A stretch of 64,000 nucleotides of DNA from Bermanella sp047621325 (GCA_047621325.1 JBLHLT010000010.1:62001-126000); one strand, 5' to 3'; shown: positions 8,678-17,306, numbered from the stretch's first letter. Notes: generated by a model from the sequence alone, not told the origin. Made by a program: numbers and translations.

Positions 8678-8721
8678 CACTTATAAGGCTCAATATAGTT
8701 TTAAGTGGGGTCTTATAAGTG
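8678..8721. repeat. 10-bp inverted repeat around a ribosome-binding site
   Basis: CACTTATAAG (8678-8687) and CTTATAAGTG (8712-8721) are exact reverse complements separated by 24 bases. The right arm ends on the GTG of the small ORF at 8719, and the loop carries GTGGGG. This could be a protein-binding operator or an RNA hairpin that hides the start codon. Confidence 0.5.
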
Positions 8722-8832
8722 AAAACAAAAAAAGTGTGTCGGCGCTGTATCGTGGCTCGTTGGGTGACATTTTATTGTGTTTGCATCGGGATGTTGATGC
8801 TATTTGCTTTGAATCGAATAATACTGCTTTAA
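8719..8832 (+). CDS. Possible 37-residue membrane peptide
   Basis: GTG 8719 with GTGGGG seven to eight bases upstream opens a 37-codon frame: a basic, cysteine-containing N-terminus (KTKKVCRRC), then one hydrophobic helix ending NRIILL. The positive-inside pattern and single helix fit a small inner-membrane peptide. No homology can be claimed. The inverted repeat at 8678-8721 overlaps its start. Chance ORFs of this size are common, so support rests only on the ribosome-binding site and composition. Confidence 0.25.
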   Translation: MKTKKVCRRCIVARWVTFYCVCIGMLMLFALNRIILL

Positions 8833-8910
8833 ATCTGAATAATTAGACTAGCATTTTGAGTTTTCAGCAGTAGAATAGCGCCGAATCTACGAAGTTGGCT
8901 TAGCGTTTTT

Positions 8911-9291
8911 ATGTATTGGTACCGTAAGTTTTTGGCATCTTGCTCATCATTTGTTACACCTCCCATAAAGCGCAGCTCATTAGAGCAAAAAAAGGTAGAT
9001 CGACAGGCTTGTAGTTTAACCTTGTATGATTGCCAGCAACGCCCCTTTAATAACAAACTTCAGCGTCACCTCAAGCACTTAAATGTGCCCGTTACGGTTA
9101 AGAATCTAAACCGTTGTCATGCCTATCAAAAAGAGCTTTTAGCAGGTGGCGGCCGAGCTCAGGTACCGTGTTTACGCATCGAAAGTGTAAACGGTAGCCG
9201 TTGGTTGTATGAGTCAAATGATATTATCCAATACTTGAACCGAAAATTTGCACCAAAATCTCATTCTAAGAGATTAGAACGAGCGCATTAG
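8911..9291 (+). CDS. Glutaredoxin/GST-N-like protein lacking the CPFC motif
   Basis: A 126-residue protein with a thioredoxin-fold domain at about 34-115: LTLYDCQQRPFNNKLQRHL, then RAQVPCLRIESVNG with the cis-proline loop, and SNDIIQYLNRKF. It resembles the pseudomonad glutaredoxin family that has ACPFCVKVRR at the active site. Here that site reads QRPFNNKLQR: both redox cysteines are replaced (by Arg and Asn), while a Cys sits three residues earlier. Classic disulfide exchange is therefore unlikely; a binding or non-redox role is possible. The N-terminal 30 residues are weakly hydrophobic. No clear ribosome-binding site precedes the ATG, so the start is uncertain. Confidence 0.7.
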   Translation: MYWYRKFLASCSSFVTPPIKRSSLEQKKVDRQACSLTLYDCQQRPFNNKLQRHLKHLNVPVTVKNLNRCHAYQKELLAGGGRAQVPCLRIESVNGSRWLYESNDIIQYLNRKFAPKSHSKRLERAH

Positions 9292-9362
9292 CCAAGTAAT
9301 AGGCATAATGCTCTACTATTATTTAACTTAGAATCGAAGAATTGGGAGTTGTAAATTAGAGC

Positions 9363-10271
9363 ATGGGACGCTCAGTGAGTTATTTTTTAAGAATCATCAC
9401 ATGTTTAAGTATCATACTAACACCTCTGTTTGCTTGGGGAGGGACGGTAGGCTTGGTTGTGGATGCGCCAAGTGCACAGATATCTGCGTTTAAGCAACAA
9501 CTCGACACTCAACTTCCCACTGATATTGTTCAAATCATAGGCATATCCGACTTAACCACCCTTGATGGGTCAAAAATTGATAAGTGGTTAACGCTTGGGC
9601 CTAATGCATTAAATCAGCTGCTGTCTAAATTTAAAGCGCCTAAGGGCTCAGTGCTTGCTTTATTTCTTCCGGATTCTGCTCGAATAAAAATAACGGCTGA
9701 GCATCAGTATGCCTTCACTACCTTAGATAATTCACCTGATATGGCTAAGCAGCTGTCTTTGATTCATGCGCTTGTACCCCAAGCCAAGCATGTAGGTGTA
9801 TTTCATTCTAGTCAGTTCATTATTGATAAATTAAAACTTGATCAAGCAGCCAATCGCCTAGGGTTGAACCTTCATTGGGCTGAATTAAAGGATCCATTAG
9901 ATTGGGACCGTCATGCCTTAAAAACTTTGGCAAATGTTGATTTAGTTTTAGGCGTAAATGATGACGCGCTATACAACACGACAACCATTCGCAGTATTTT
10001 AATGCGCCTGTATCGCTCTAGTAATGCACTAATCGGTCCAGATAAAGGCTATGTAAGAGCCGGGGCGGTTGCCAGTACCTACTCTGGTGTCGAAGAAACC
10101 TTGGTTGCTGCCGCTAGCTGGGTTCGTGGCGAATTAGGTGCTCCCGCAGTATTAGAGAACCCGTATTTTAATGTTAGTGTTAACACACAAGTCGCACGCT
10201 CGTTGAATATTGTGATTGACGACTTAGACGCCTTAATTAAAAAAATTAAGGAGGATACTAATGAAAGGTAA
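9363..10271 (+). CDS. Periplasmic ABC-type substrate-binding protein, kinase-linked
   Basis: A 302-residue protein with a signal peptide (cleavage likely after FAWGG) and the two-lobe architecture of the ABC_sub_bind (TrpX-like) family: DNSPDMAKQLSLIHALVPQAKHVGVFHS, NVDLVLGVNDDALY, and GYVRAGAVASTYSGVEET. No permease or ATPase gene accompanies it. Its 3' end overlaps the start of the hybrid kinase by 11 bases, so it is more likely a periplasmic sensor partner than a transport component. The ligand is unknown; the family includes amino-acid and purine-type binders. Confidence 0.8.
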   Translation: MGRSVSYFLRIITCLSIILTPLFAWGGTVGLVVDAPSAQISAFKQQLDTQLPTDIVQIIGISDLTTLDGSKIDKWLTLGPNALNQLLSKFKAPKGSVLALFLPDSARIKITAEHQYAFTTLDNSPDMAKQLSLIHALVPQAKHVGVFHSSQFIIDKLKLDQAANRLGLNLHWAELKDPLDWDRHALKTLANVDLVLGVNDDALYNTTTIRSILMRLYRSSNALIGPDKGYVRAGAVASTYSGVEETLVAAASWVRGELGAPAVLENPYFNVSVNTQVARSLNIVIDDLDALIKKIKEDTNER

Positions 10272-12165
10272 GGGATGGAGTCTTTATACCCGCACGCTGA
10301 TTCTTGGTTTGGGGCCTGCATTAATTCTGTCTTTTGTATTGAGCGGATACTTTATAAATGTACGAATTCAAGATGTGAAACATGAATTAGATAATAAAGG
10401 TCAATTAATCGCGGTGCAGCTTGCATCAACCGCCGATTATTTTGTATTAACCGGTAACCCTTCGATTATATCCCCTTTAACCCGTGTGCTGCTGGATGAT
10501 AAAGACGTTGAGTTTATTGAGATTGAAGATATCGCTGGTGGATTGTTATTTAGTCAAAGTGATATGAAATTCACTCGAAATCCAGATGGAGCTGACAAAG
10601 GGTTATTGCGCTGGTATCAGGCCGATATTATTCAATATGATGTTTTAGCCGATGACGATGATTGGTTTACAAAGCAAAAACAAGAAAAAGTGCTAGGGCA
10701 AGTAAGGGTTGGACTGTCTACGAGTTTTGTTCAGCATCGACAAAATGAAATCATATTAAATGCTTTTTTAATTGCCTCGGTAGCGATGGGCATTTGTGGT
10801 CTAGTCGCTTGGTTAAGCGGTGCTCGCTTGGCGACACCGATTTCTCGATTATCTATGATTGTAGAGCGGATGGCGCAGGGGGATTACAGTGCTCGCACTG
10901 CCGAAACCGCAACTGGAGAAGTAAAGCAATTACAAGAAGGTGTGAATACGCTGGCTAAAGAGTTGCAAAAATCAGAAGAAGTACAGCAGCATTATGTCGA
11001 AAGTTTGATAAAAGAGCGTGAAGCTTCAGAACAAGCAAATAAAGCAAAAAGTGAATTTTTAGCGGTGATGACACATGAACTACGCACCCCCATGAATGGC
11101 GTGCTTGGTATGTTACAGCTGATGCAATCTACGGCATTATCTAAAGAGCAAGACGAATATGTTGAGATTGCATTGTCGTCTGGTGATCACTTATTGGGTT
11201 TGATCAATGACATTTTAGATTTCTCTAAAATAGAGCAAGGCAGTATTGAGCTGGATCCAAAGTTTTTCGATCTGCATCATAGCCTGCGCAGAATAGTCGA
11301 CAGCTTTAAAACTATTGTGGCCAATAAAGACCTTAAATTTGAAGTCGATATTTCTGCCGTTGAACATCTCAATGTTAAAGCCGATGAAACTCGCTTACAT
11401 CAAATCTTAGTGAACCTTTTAGGTAATGCGGTTAAGTTTACTAAGAAGGGGCATGTGGGGTTAAGTATTGGAAATGTTGAAAAAATTAATGACCAAATTA
11501 AACTGAGCATAATCGTAAGTGATTCAGGTAAAGGTATTAGCGAAGATAACATTGAAAGAATATTTGATGCTTTTCAGCAAGAAGACGCTTCAATATCACG
11601 GCAATATGGCGGCACTGGTTTAGGGCTGGCGATTTCAAAGCAATTAGTTAAAAAAATGAACGGCGAATTAATCGTTCAGAGTGCGGCAGAGCAAGGTTCT
11701 CGATTTATATGTATATTCACCTGGGAACTTGCGAAACATAAATTAGAACTTCGATCGGTTGTCCCTGAAGAATTAGATGCTGAGAATTTTTTATCACGAG
11801 TCTTATTGGTCGAAGATAATGCTGTGAATCAAAAAGTTGCGTTAAAGATGCTAAAGGACTTTGGTTTATATTGCGACTTAGCGGAGGACGGCCTTCAAGC
11901 ATTGCATTTGGCCCGACAAAATCAATATGACTTGATTTTGATGGATCTTCAAATGCCGAACATGGATGGCTATCAAGCCACAAAAGCATTACGTGAAGAG
12001 GAAGGCCTTAATAAGGTCACGCCAATTATCGCATTAACCGCTAACGCACTTTATGACGTTAAAAATCAATGCCTACAAGCCGGAATGAATGATTTCTTGG
12101 CGAAGCCTTATAAAAAAGCGTTACTACAGCAACTCTTAACACGTTGGCTTAAAGTAAAAGTATAA
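10261..12165 (+). CDS. BarA-like hybrid sensor histidine kinase without HPt
   Basis: A 634-residue inner-membrane kinase. TM1 about 12-32, periplasmic BarA-type sensor about 33-165, TM2 about 166-188, HAMP about 190-242, HisKA with His272 in MTHELRTPMNG, HATPase with N/G boxes (NLLGNAVKFT, DSGKGIS, GGTGLGLAIS), and a receiver with Asp562 in LILMDLQMPNMDG. E. coli BarA also has a C-terminal HPt; none is present here, so phosphotransfer needs another protein or an unidentified regulator. ATG 10261 lies after a strong AGGAGG inside the binding-protein gene, implying coupled translation. The nitroreductase gene converges 9 bases after the stop. Confidence 0.92.
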   Translation: MKGKGWSLYTRTLILGLGPALILSFVLSGYFINVRIQDVKHELDNKGQLIAVQLASTADYFVLTGNPSIISPLTRVLLDDKDVEFIEIEDIAGGLLFSQSDMKFTRNPDGADKGLLRWYQADIIQYDVLADDDDWFTKQKQEKVLGQVRVGLSTSFVQHRQNEIILNAFLIASVAMGICGLVAWLSGARLATPISRLSMIVERMAQGDYSARTAETATGEVKQLQEGVNTLAKELQKSEEVQQHYVESLIKEREASEQANKAKSEFLAVMTHELRTPMNGVLGMLQLMQSTALSKEQDEYVEIALSSGDHLLGLINDILDFSKIEQGSIELDPKFFDLHHSLRRIVDSFKTIVANKDLKFEVDISAVEHLNVKADETRLHQILVNLLGNAVKFTKKGHVGLSIGNVEKINDQIKLSIIVSDSGKGISEDNIERIFDAFQQEDASISRQYGGTGLGLAISKQLVKKMNGELIVQSAAEQGSRFICIFTWELAKHKLELRSVVPEELDAENFLSRVLLVEDNAVNQKVALKMLKDFGLYCDLAEDGLQALHLARQNQYDLILMDLQMPNMDGYQATKALREEEGLNKVTPIIALTANALYDVKNQCLQAGMNDFLAKPYKKALLQQLLTRWLKVKV

Positions 12166-12174
12166 GCTATGCCA

Positions 12175-12855
12175 TCAAACTTTAATGGTGAGCACTTCAC
12201 TCAAAGGGGCTCGAGTTGTTGTGGCGGTGTTTGCTTTGATCTCTAAATCTTCATATCCAAAACTTATTCCAAATAAAATTCCTAGCTCATCATTTACTTC
12301 AAAAAAATCACGCACAATATCAGGGTAGTAAGCCGTACTTGCTTGAGCGCAACTTCCAATCCCATTCGCAGTGAGTAATAGCATAAGAGTTTGTGCATAC
12401 ATACCCACGTCTACAGCAATAGAGGGACTGAAGTCTTTTTTCATAGCAATAAACAGCACATGGGGAGCATCAAAAAACTCATAATTACGTGCAGTGGCTT
12501 TCATTCGTGCAATTTTGTCATTACGTTCGATGTCCATTGCGCCATATAGCGCTTGAGCACACTCAATTTGGCGTGTGCGCATGACGCCTTCAAATTTAGG
12601 TAACGCCTCGAAATCAGGATTCATATTTTGACCTCGCATAAAGGCGTCATGCATTTTTTGCCTTAGTGCTTGGCAGGCATCTCCTGTGGCTAATAGCACT
12701 TGCCAAGGCTGCACATTACAATTTGAGGGGCTAAGTTGGGCTGTCTGTAGGATGCTTTCGATTAATTCTTGTGGGACTAAATTGGGTGTATAGCCTCGAA
12801 CCGATCGACGTTGGCGAATTGTATTTTCTAACGATGTTGCTTGGTCAGAGGCCAT
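12175..12855 (-). CDS. FMN-dependent nitroreductase-family oxidoreductase
   Basis: A 226-residue flavoprotein from the preferred start at 12855 (GGATACAATC before ATG); an upstream ATG at 12897 would add 14 polar residues. The N-terminal RQRRSVRGYTPN and TAQLSPSNCNVQPWQV segments bind FMN phosphate and ring, and LTANGIGSCAQAS fits the dimer interface. Such enzymes use NAD(P)H to reduce nitro-aromatics, quinones or enones. It converges on the kinase gene, and the lipoprotein gene upstream on the same strand lies 90 bases away. Natural substrate cannot be inferred. Confidence 0.88.
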   Translation of the reverse strand: MASDQATSLENTIRQRRSVRGYTPNLVPQELIESILQTAQLSPSNCNVQPWQVLLATGDACQALRQKMHDAFMRGQNMNPDFEALPKFEGVMRTRQIECAQALYGAMDIERNDKIARMKATARNYEFFDAPHVLFIAMKKDFSPSIAVDVGMYAQTLMLLLTANGIGSCAQASTAYYPDIVRDFFEVNDELGILFGISFGYEDLEIKANTATTTRAPLSEVLTIKV

Positions 12856-12944
12856 GATTGTATCCGTATTGTTATTCTCGTCATAAGAGCATAACAATGA
12901 TACTGAGTATTCTTCAATGGCTTAAATAGACAAGTTAAATGGCT

Positions 12945-13412
12945 TTATTGAGGCTTGGGCTCACGATCAAGAATAATAAGAGGGTAACTTGGCATCCATG
13001 CGATGGGTGTAATGTTGATCGTAATATCGTCGGGCTTTACACCAAACTTAGGTAAATTCTGTTGAAACTCAATATCCATTGAATATCCCTGAAGTACGCC
13101 TGCTCTTTTGATCGAGGTAATCTCAATGTTGGAAACTAGGACACTGATATCAAACGCGACCCAAGCCTGCGGCCACGGCCCATGTAACGTATTCTCTAAA
13201 TGGAATTTACATTTTAAAACTGGGCTGAATCCGCTTTCATCAATCTCTTTTGTCAGCTTTGATAATGTTAGCGCAAGCTGATGAATGTCCTGATACTCAA
13301 ACGGTTGTTTTTCTTCCAATGGCATACTTGAAAAGAAGTACGCATCGTTATGATCATTACAGCCAAGTAATGCCACAAAGGACGTTAATATAAAATGCTT
13401 AAAGTTGGCCAT
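12945..13412 (-). CDS. Putative lipoprotein next to the MltC-like gene
   Basis: A 155-residue protein of unknown family. The N-terminus is hydrophobic and ends in the lipobox ALLGC (Cys about residue 18), so an envelope lipoprotein is likely. The remainder looks beta-rich, with a central WVAFDISVLVSNIEIT and a proline-rich end. Its start overlaps the end of the transglycosylase gene by 14 bases, so the two are translationally linked and may act together at the cell wall. Confidence 0.6.
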   Translation of the reverse strand: MANFKHFILTSFVALLGCNDHNDAYFFSSMPLEEKQPFEYQDIHQLALTLSKLTKEIDESGFSPVLKCKFHLENTLHGPWPQAWVAFDISVLVSNIEITSIKRAGVLQGYSMDIEFQQNLPKFGVKPDDITINITPIAWMPSYPLIILDREPKPQ

Positions 13413-14607
13413 ATGATTTTTGTAAACTCAATACTTTGTTGAGGTAGTCCCGAGTCTCTGAGCTCGGCATTTGTCTTATTAATTTACGTAAAACATCGTT
13501 TGGCGGCATACGATTGATAGTACTAACCGAATTATTGATACTTGATTGGCCAGTAAGGGTACGCATCACGCTACTGGTGCCAGCATTATAAGCGGCGATC
13601 GCACAATATAATCTGGATTTAGGGTTTTCAATATCGCGTAAGTAGCGGTAGTACAAAATATGTAAGTAAGCGGCGCCCACTTGTACATTTTGTTTTGGGT
13701 TATATAAGTAGCTAGGTGAAAGCACTCTAACTTTATTAAATAACATATGAGTTGCATCTTTTCCCGCAGAGTGAGGAACGATTTGCATCAAGCCGAAAGC
13801 GGGTATTTGTGATCGAGCTAATGGGTTAAATGAACTCTCCGCATGAATGATGGCAAATATTAAAGACGGTGGAAGATTATAACTTTGCGCATAATCATAA
13901 ATAAATGATTTATAGCGCTTTGCTTTCATTCGTATGCGTTTTTCAGGTAGTGAGATTATGTAAGTGGTGCGATCATTAAACGCAAATGCTAAATTTAATG
14001 ATGCGACAGCAGGGTAGCGAATATAAGCTGACTTAGTGAACTTTGTCGCCATGCGTTCAATGGCGGTAATGGAAGGCCGTTCATCTTTAAATAACTCCGA
14101 TAGTAATAAGTCTCGTCCTAAGCCTCCTAGATCTTGCGCATAACGAATACCAGATAGTGATTCCATTTTTTGGTTAATCGGATCGTTATTGATCGCGCTT
14201 GCTAAATCCATGCCGAGTAATTCAATTAATGCCTTTTTTAAATTTTTCTGCATTTGGCGGTAATTCAATACTTTGCCAGTGTGAATGCTTGGCATGGTAA
14301 TTTGTATTTCATTAGCTTTAAAATCAATAGCTTGTTTTTGTTGGTTGTCATCACTGTAAATAATTAGGCGTGTCTTGCTGCTGATTTCAGCATCTGGCCA
14401 ATATGCTCTCAATTCAGAACGGTATTCGGTCATGGCTTGTTTGAAGTGTGAGGTTAGCTGTTGTTCTGTTAATTGCGTATCGGATACTTGGTTAGCACCA
14501 TTGTTGAGCGATGGCTGATAGCCCTTTGGAATAACCTGAACAGCTGAGCTATTGGCTGATGGAATAAGGAATAAGCTCATTAAAATAATAGGGAAATATT
14601 TTTTCAT
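13399..14607 (-). CDS. MltC-like membrane-associated lytic transglycosylase
   Basis: A 402-residue protein from ATG 14607 (a TTG five codons earlier is possible). A signal peptide (MKKYFPIILMSLFLIPSANS) lacks a lipobox, unlike enteric MltC. An MltC-type N-terminal domain covers about 40-210 and an SLT domain about 240-390. The SLT catalytic Glu is in FAIIHAESSFNP, with GLMQIVP and AIAAYNAGTSSV in the usual order. The enzyme cleaves peptidoglycan between MurNAc and GlcNAc, forming 1,6-anhydro ends. It is followed in its operon by an overlapping lipoprotein gene. Confidence 0.9.
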   Translation of the reverse strand: MKKYFPIILMSLFLIPSANSSAVQVIPKGYQPSLNNGANQVSDTQLTEQQLTSHFKQAMTEYRSELRAYWPDAEISSKTRLIIYSDDNQQKQAIDFKANEIQITMPSIHTGKVLNYRQMQKNLKKALIELLGMDLASAINNDPINQKMESLSGIRYAQDLGGLGRDLLLSELFKDERPSITAIERMATKFTKSAYIRYPAVASLNLAFAFNDRTTYIISLPEKRIRMKAKRYKSFIYDYAQSYNLPPSLIFAIIHAESSFNPLARSQIPAFGLMQIVPHSAGKDATHMLFNKVRVLSPSYLYNPKQNVQVGAAYLHILYYRYLRDIENPKSRLYCAIAAYNAGTSSVMRTLTGQSSINNSVSTINRMPPNDVLRKLIRQMPSSETRDYLNKVLSLQKSYGQL

Positions 14608-14739
14608 ATTTATAGGGCTCAATTAGTTATCTTTTAAAGCTAGATAGAATGTTCTTAGGAAGCAAAAAAAAAGGTCGACTTGTGCACAAAAGGTATAAAG
14701 ATCATGTTTGACGTTGTGAATTAGTAGACGTTTTTTTAG

Positions 14740-15999
14740 TCATCGCGATTGTTGGTTTTCAATACCGTACCGAGTTAATAGCGTCCGGTAATCATTACTC
14801 TTTAGGTACATTTTAAGGTAGCGATTGAAGTTTGTTATAACCTCTTTTACTGCTGGATGTTGCTTGACCATGCTGATGTGCAATGGCTTAACCTCTAAGC
14901 TGGTAGTGGTTACTTGCAAACTATTTTGTAAGGCCGGTTTTCGTTCCAAATAATATTGAGCAACGCTTCGATCTAGCAATGAAAAGTCTAAATCTTTTGT
15001 TGCTATGGCACGAAAAAGCGCAGTGTAGTGCTTGAGATATCGCCTATTTGGATATTGCTGAATTTGCGGGCTGTACGCATAGTCATCTATTAAACCTAAT
15101 GATAATGATTGTGAAAGCGCTTCATTCAATGTATCCATTTTAAAAGAGGATTCTTTATGTTTTAAACCGACTAGTTGGTTGTAAAAATATGGGTCGCTAA
15201 ATGCTAGATATTGCTCTCTTTTTTCGCTTTTCCATGCGGCCACACTAATATCATATTCTCCTTGTTTCATGCCTTGCTGAACCCTTTTCCACGGAGCGAA
15301 GACCATATCAACCTTGTAGCCTGCGCGTGTCAATATCGCGCTTACCATTTCGACACTTAAGCCTTGGCCGGGCAAACTACGTGCAATAAAAGGCGGCCAC
15401 TGAGTGCCTGCAATGGTTAAATGTTTAATAATCTCGGGGTATTCTTGGCAAACTTGAGCCAAGGTTTTATTAAGTCCTTGGCTGTTTATTTTAACGGCGT
15501 AGTCATCTTTAAAATTCTTTAAAAGGCTAAGCCCTAAATACGCGGCATCATATATGAGCCATTTATTCTCAATTAAGTGCAGGCGTAGCGTGAACTCACG
15601 TGACTCATTAGATTGTTTAAGTAACATGATGACAGCAGCTTTGGTTTTATTTTCGTTAAATTCTGTACGCACAAGTTGCCATGATCTAGGTTGCCACTCA
15701 GAAAGCGCTTTAGACTGAGTCGATCTAAATTGTCGTTTAAAGCAACCAAGAAAGCGTTGTTTTTGGTCAATGCTGGCGCGTTTCCAGTGACGCCCAAGAA
15801 TAAGCTGGCTCATATTTAATATGTCAATGTGAGGGCTAATATGAATGGCTATAAGGTTTTGATAATCGTCATAGGTCTGATTAGAAAGCTGCTGTATATC
15901 AGAGAACATGCCGTCTAAAGCCTGGGTAATCTGAATACTTGGGTTACCTTGGGCGCTTAATGAAAGCAGCAACAAAATAGCGACGCCTAACTTACCCAT
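14740..15999 (-). CDS. Fusion of an MlaC/Ttg2D-like domain and an SBP_bac_3 domain
   Basis: A 419-residue secreted protein. A signal peptide (MGKLGVAILLLLSLSAQG) is followed at about 25-185 by a domain like MlaC/Ttg2D, the periplasmic phospholipid carrier (ILGRHWKRASIDQKQRFLGCF, and NKWLIYDAAYLGLSLL). From about 192 the chain becomes a family 3 solute-binding domain (LTIAGTQWPPFIA, VEMVSAILTRAGYKVD, GEYDISVAAWKSEKRE). The two domains are read in one frame with no disruption. No transport genes are adjacent. I do not know this arrangement as a described family; it may carry or sense a lipid and an amino-acid-like ligand. Domain calls are from sequence pattern only. Confidence 0.75.
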   Translation of the reverse strand: MGKLGVAILLLLSLSAQGNPSIQITQALDGMFSDIQQLSNQTYDDYQNLIAIHISPHIDILNMSQLILGRHWKRASIDQKQRFLGCFKRQFRSTQSKALSEWQPRSWQLVRTEFNENKTKAAVIMLLKQSNESREFTLRLHLIENKWLIYDAAYLGLSLLKNFKDDYAVKINSQGLNKTLAQVCQEYPEIIKHLTIAGTQWPPFIARSLPGQGLSVEMVSAILTRAGYKVDMVFAPWKRVQQGMKQGEYDISVAAWKSEKREQYLAFSDPYFYNQLVGLKHKESSFKMDTLNEALSQSLSLGLIDDYAYSPQIQQYPNRRYLKHYTALFRAIATKDLDFSLLDRSVAQYYLERKPALQNSLQVTTTSLEVKPLHISMVKQHPAVKEVITNFNRYLKMYLKSNDYRTLLTRYGIENQQSR

Positions 16000-16096
16000 G
16001 TAGCCCGTATCCTAAATCTGTGTGGTTACATTAAAGATAGCAGAGCTAAGCGGCTTCGCAGGGTTTGAATTGGTTTATATAGGGTTAAAAGGCGGC

Positions 16097-16465
16097 TTAA
16101 TGAGAATGGCAGGTGTTGTCTTGGGTGCACTGCGCATTCAGCATGAGATTCGAGAAATCTTGCATCAAAGCGGCGCGACTTTTTAAGCTGTCATGATACA
16201 TGGCCATGTTGGGATACTGGCTTTCAGGTGTCGCTACATAACGTTGCAGTCTGGATAGCGAACGCTTGAATAGGGTGCTTTGTTTGGTGCGGTTATCGGC
16301 CTGTTTTTGCGCCGATAATGACGGATACTGTTTGATTAGTTTCTGCAGTAAAATTTTGTCTTTCAGTAATAGCAGTAAGTCATCATTGTGTCCGTTATGA
16401 TTATTGTCCGCCTGAACTATTAAGGCCATATTTAGCCCTAATAGCAAAAAACACAGTTTAATCAT
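16097..16465 (-). CDS. Hypothetical secreted protein
   Basis: A 122-residue protein with a signal peptide (CFLLLGLNMALIVQA) then a His/Asn-rich NNHNGHNDD and a mostly helical, charged body. Two cysteines near the C-terminus (AQCTQDNTCHSH) with histidines could bind a metal, but this is only a composition remark. Its start overlaps the end of the yjaG-like gene by eight bases. No family recognised. Confidence 0.55.
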   Translation of the reverse strand: MIKLCFLLLGLNMALIVQADNNHNGHNDDLLLLLKDKILLQKLIKQYPSLSAQKQADNRTKQSTLFKRSLSRLQRYVATPESQYPNMAMYHDSLKSRAALMQDFSNLMLNAQCTQDNTCHSH

Positions 16466-17009
16466 CCAAACAAATTCCTATTTGGCTAACCCCTTGATCC
16501 TTGCTTAAGGGCAGTAGTTTTTTCACCATATCGGCATGGCTTGAATGGCTGTTTAATAAAGAAAAGAGAGCCTGTTCAAAATCATGTTGTCTTAGCCATA
16601 GTTCGCTTTCTGATTGAGCGATACCTTGCATTTCAAGTACTTCTGATAGACGTTCGTGAGTCATTGTCTGAATATTTTCGGCATCTAGAATACTGTTATC
16701 AAGAACAGCTTGTAAGCAGCTTTGCAGGTTGACCATACAATCCATAGCAGGGTAAACACCAAAGTGTTCATATTGATCCGGCTCAGGGATTAAATCAGTG
16801 AGTGTATCAAGTTGATTCTCTATGTTTTTAAGGCTGGTTAATTGGCCGCGTAAGTATTCCCAGATTTTATTTAGAATTCTTCGACCCTGCTTAAAATCCT
16901 CTTCTTTGTTTTCAATCTCACAAAACAATTGAAAATTTGGCATGCTGCGTTCACATAAAGACGCGCAGAAGGCCAGTTGTTGCCAATGATTTAAAGCGGA
17001 AAAATCCAT
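16458..17009 (-). CDS. yjaG: DUF416/YjaG family protein
   Basis: A 183-residue cytoplasmic, helical protein. LNHWQQLAFCASLCERSMPN at the start and PEPDQYEHFGVYPAMDC in the middle match the DUF416 family typified by YjaG. Length is normal for the family (about 190-200). Function is unknown. It begins beside a 297-base gap and shares an overlapping transcript with the small secreted protein gene downstream. Confidence 0.85.
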   Translation of the reverse strand: MDFSALNHWQQLAFCASLCERSMPNFQLFCEIENKEEDFKQGRRILNKIWEYLRGQLTSLKNIENQLDTLTDLIPEPDQYEHFGVYPAMDCMVNLQSCLQAVLDNSILDAENIQTMTHERLSEVLEMQGIAQSESELWLRQHDFEQALFSLLNSHSSHADMVKKLLPLSKDQGVSQIGICLDD

Positions 17010-17234
17010 ACATACCCCATTCGTTAATGATTTGATTATAGCGACTTAGTGGAGCTAGCTACAGGGGTAGATGAGGTCATATAGCTAATTACTAAAAATA
17101 TATTGGCTATTTTTGTCTATCACTAGTTAATCCTCCATAAGCTATTGTTTTTTTGCGCATTTGAAAAATCCGTCTAGGTTTATAAAAGGGATACAGGTTT
17201 AGCAGTACTGTAAGAATCACAGTAATAGGAGAAT

Positions 17235-17291
17235 CCCAGTGTTAGCTTGTCAAGCTAACTGGGCTGTTAAATCATTAGAGCCAGCTCTAAT
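17235..17291 (+). promoter_or_regulatory. Two successive hairpins in the leader of the three-TM protein gene
   Basis: TTAGCTTG and CAAGCTAA around one base (17242-17258), flanked by CCCAG and CTGGG, form the first inverted repeat. ATTAGAGC and GCTCTAAT around two bases (17274-17291) form the second, ending four bases before GAGAGG and 16 before the ATG. The remainder of the 297-base gap (17010-17306) shows no gene. These may be operators or RNA structures controlling translation. Confidence 0.5.
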
Positions 17292-17306
17292 GGATGAGAG
17301 GTAGAA

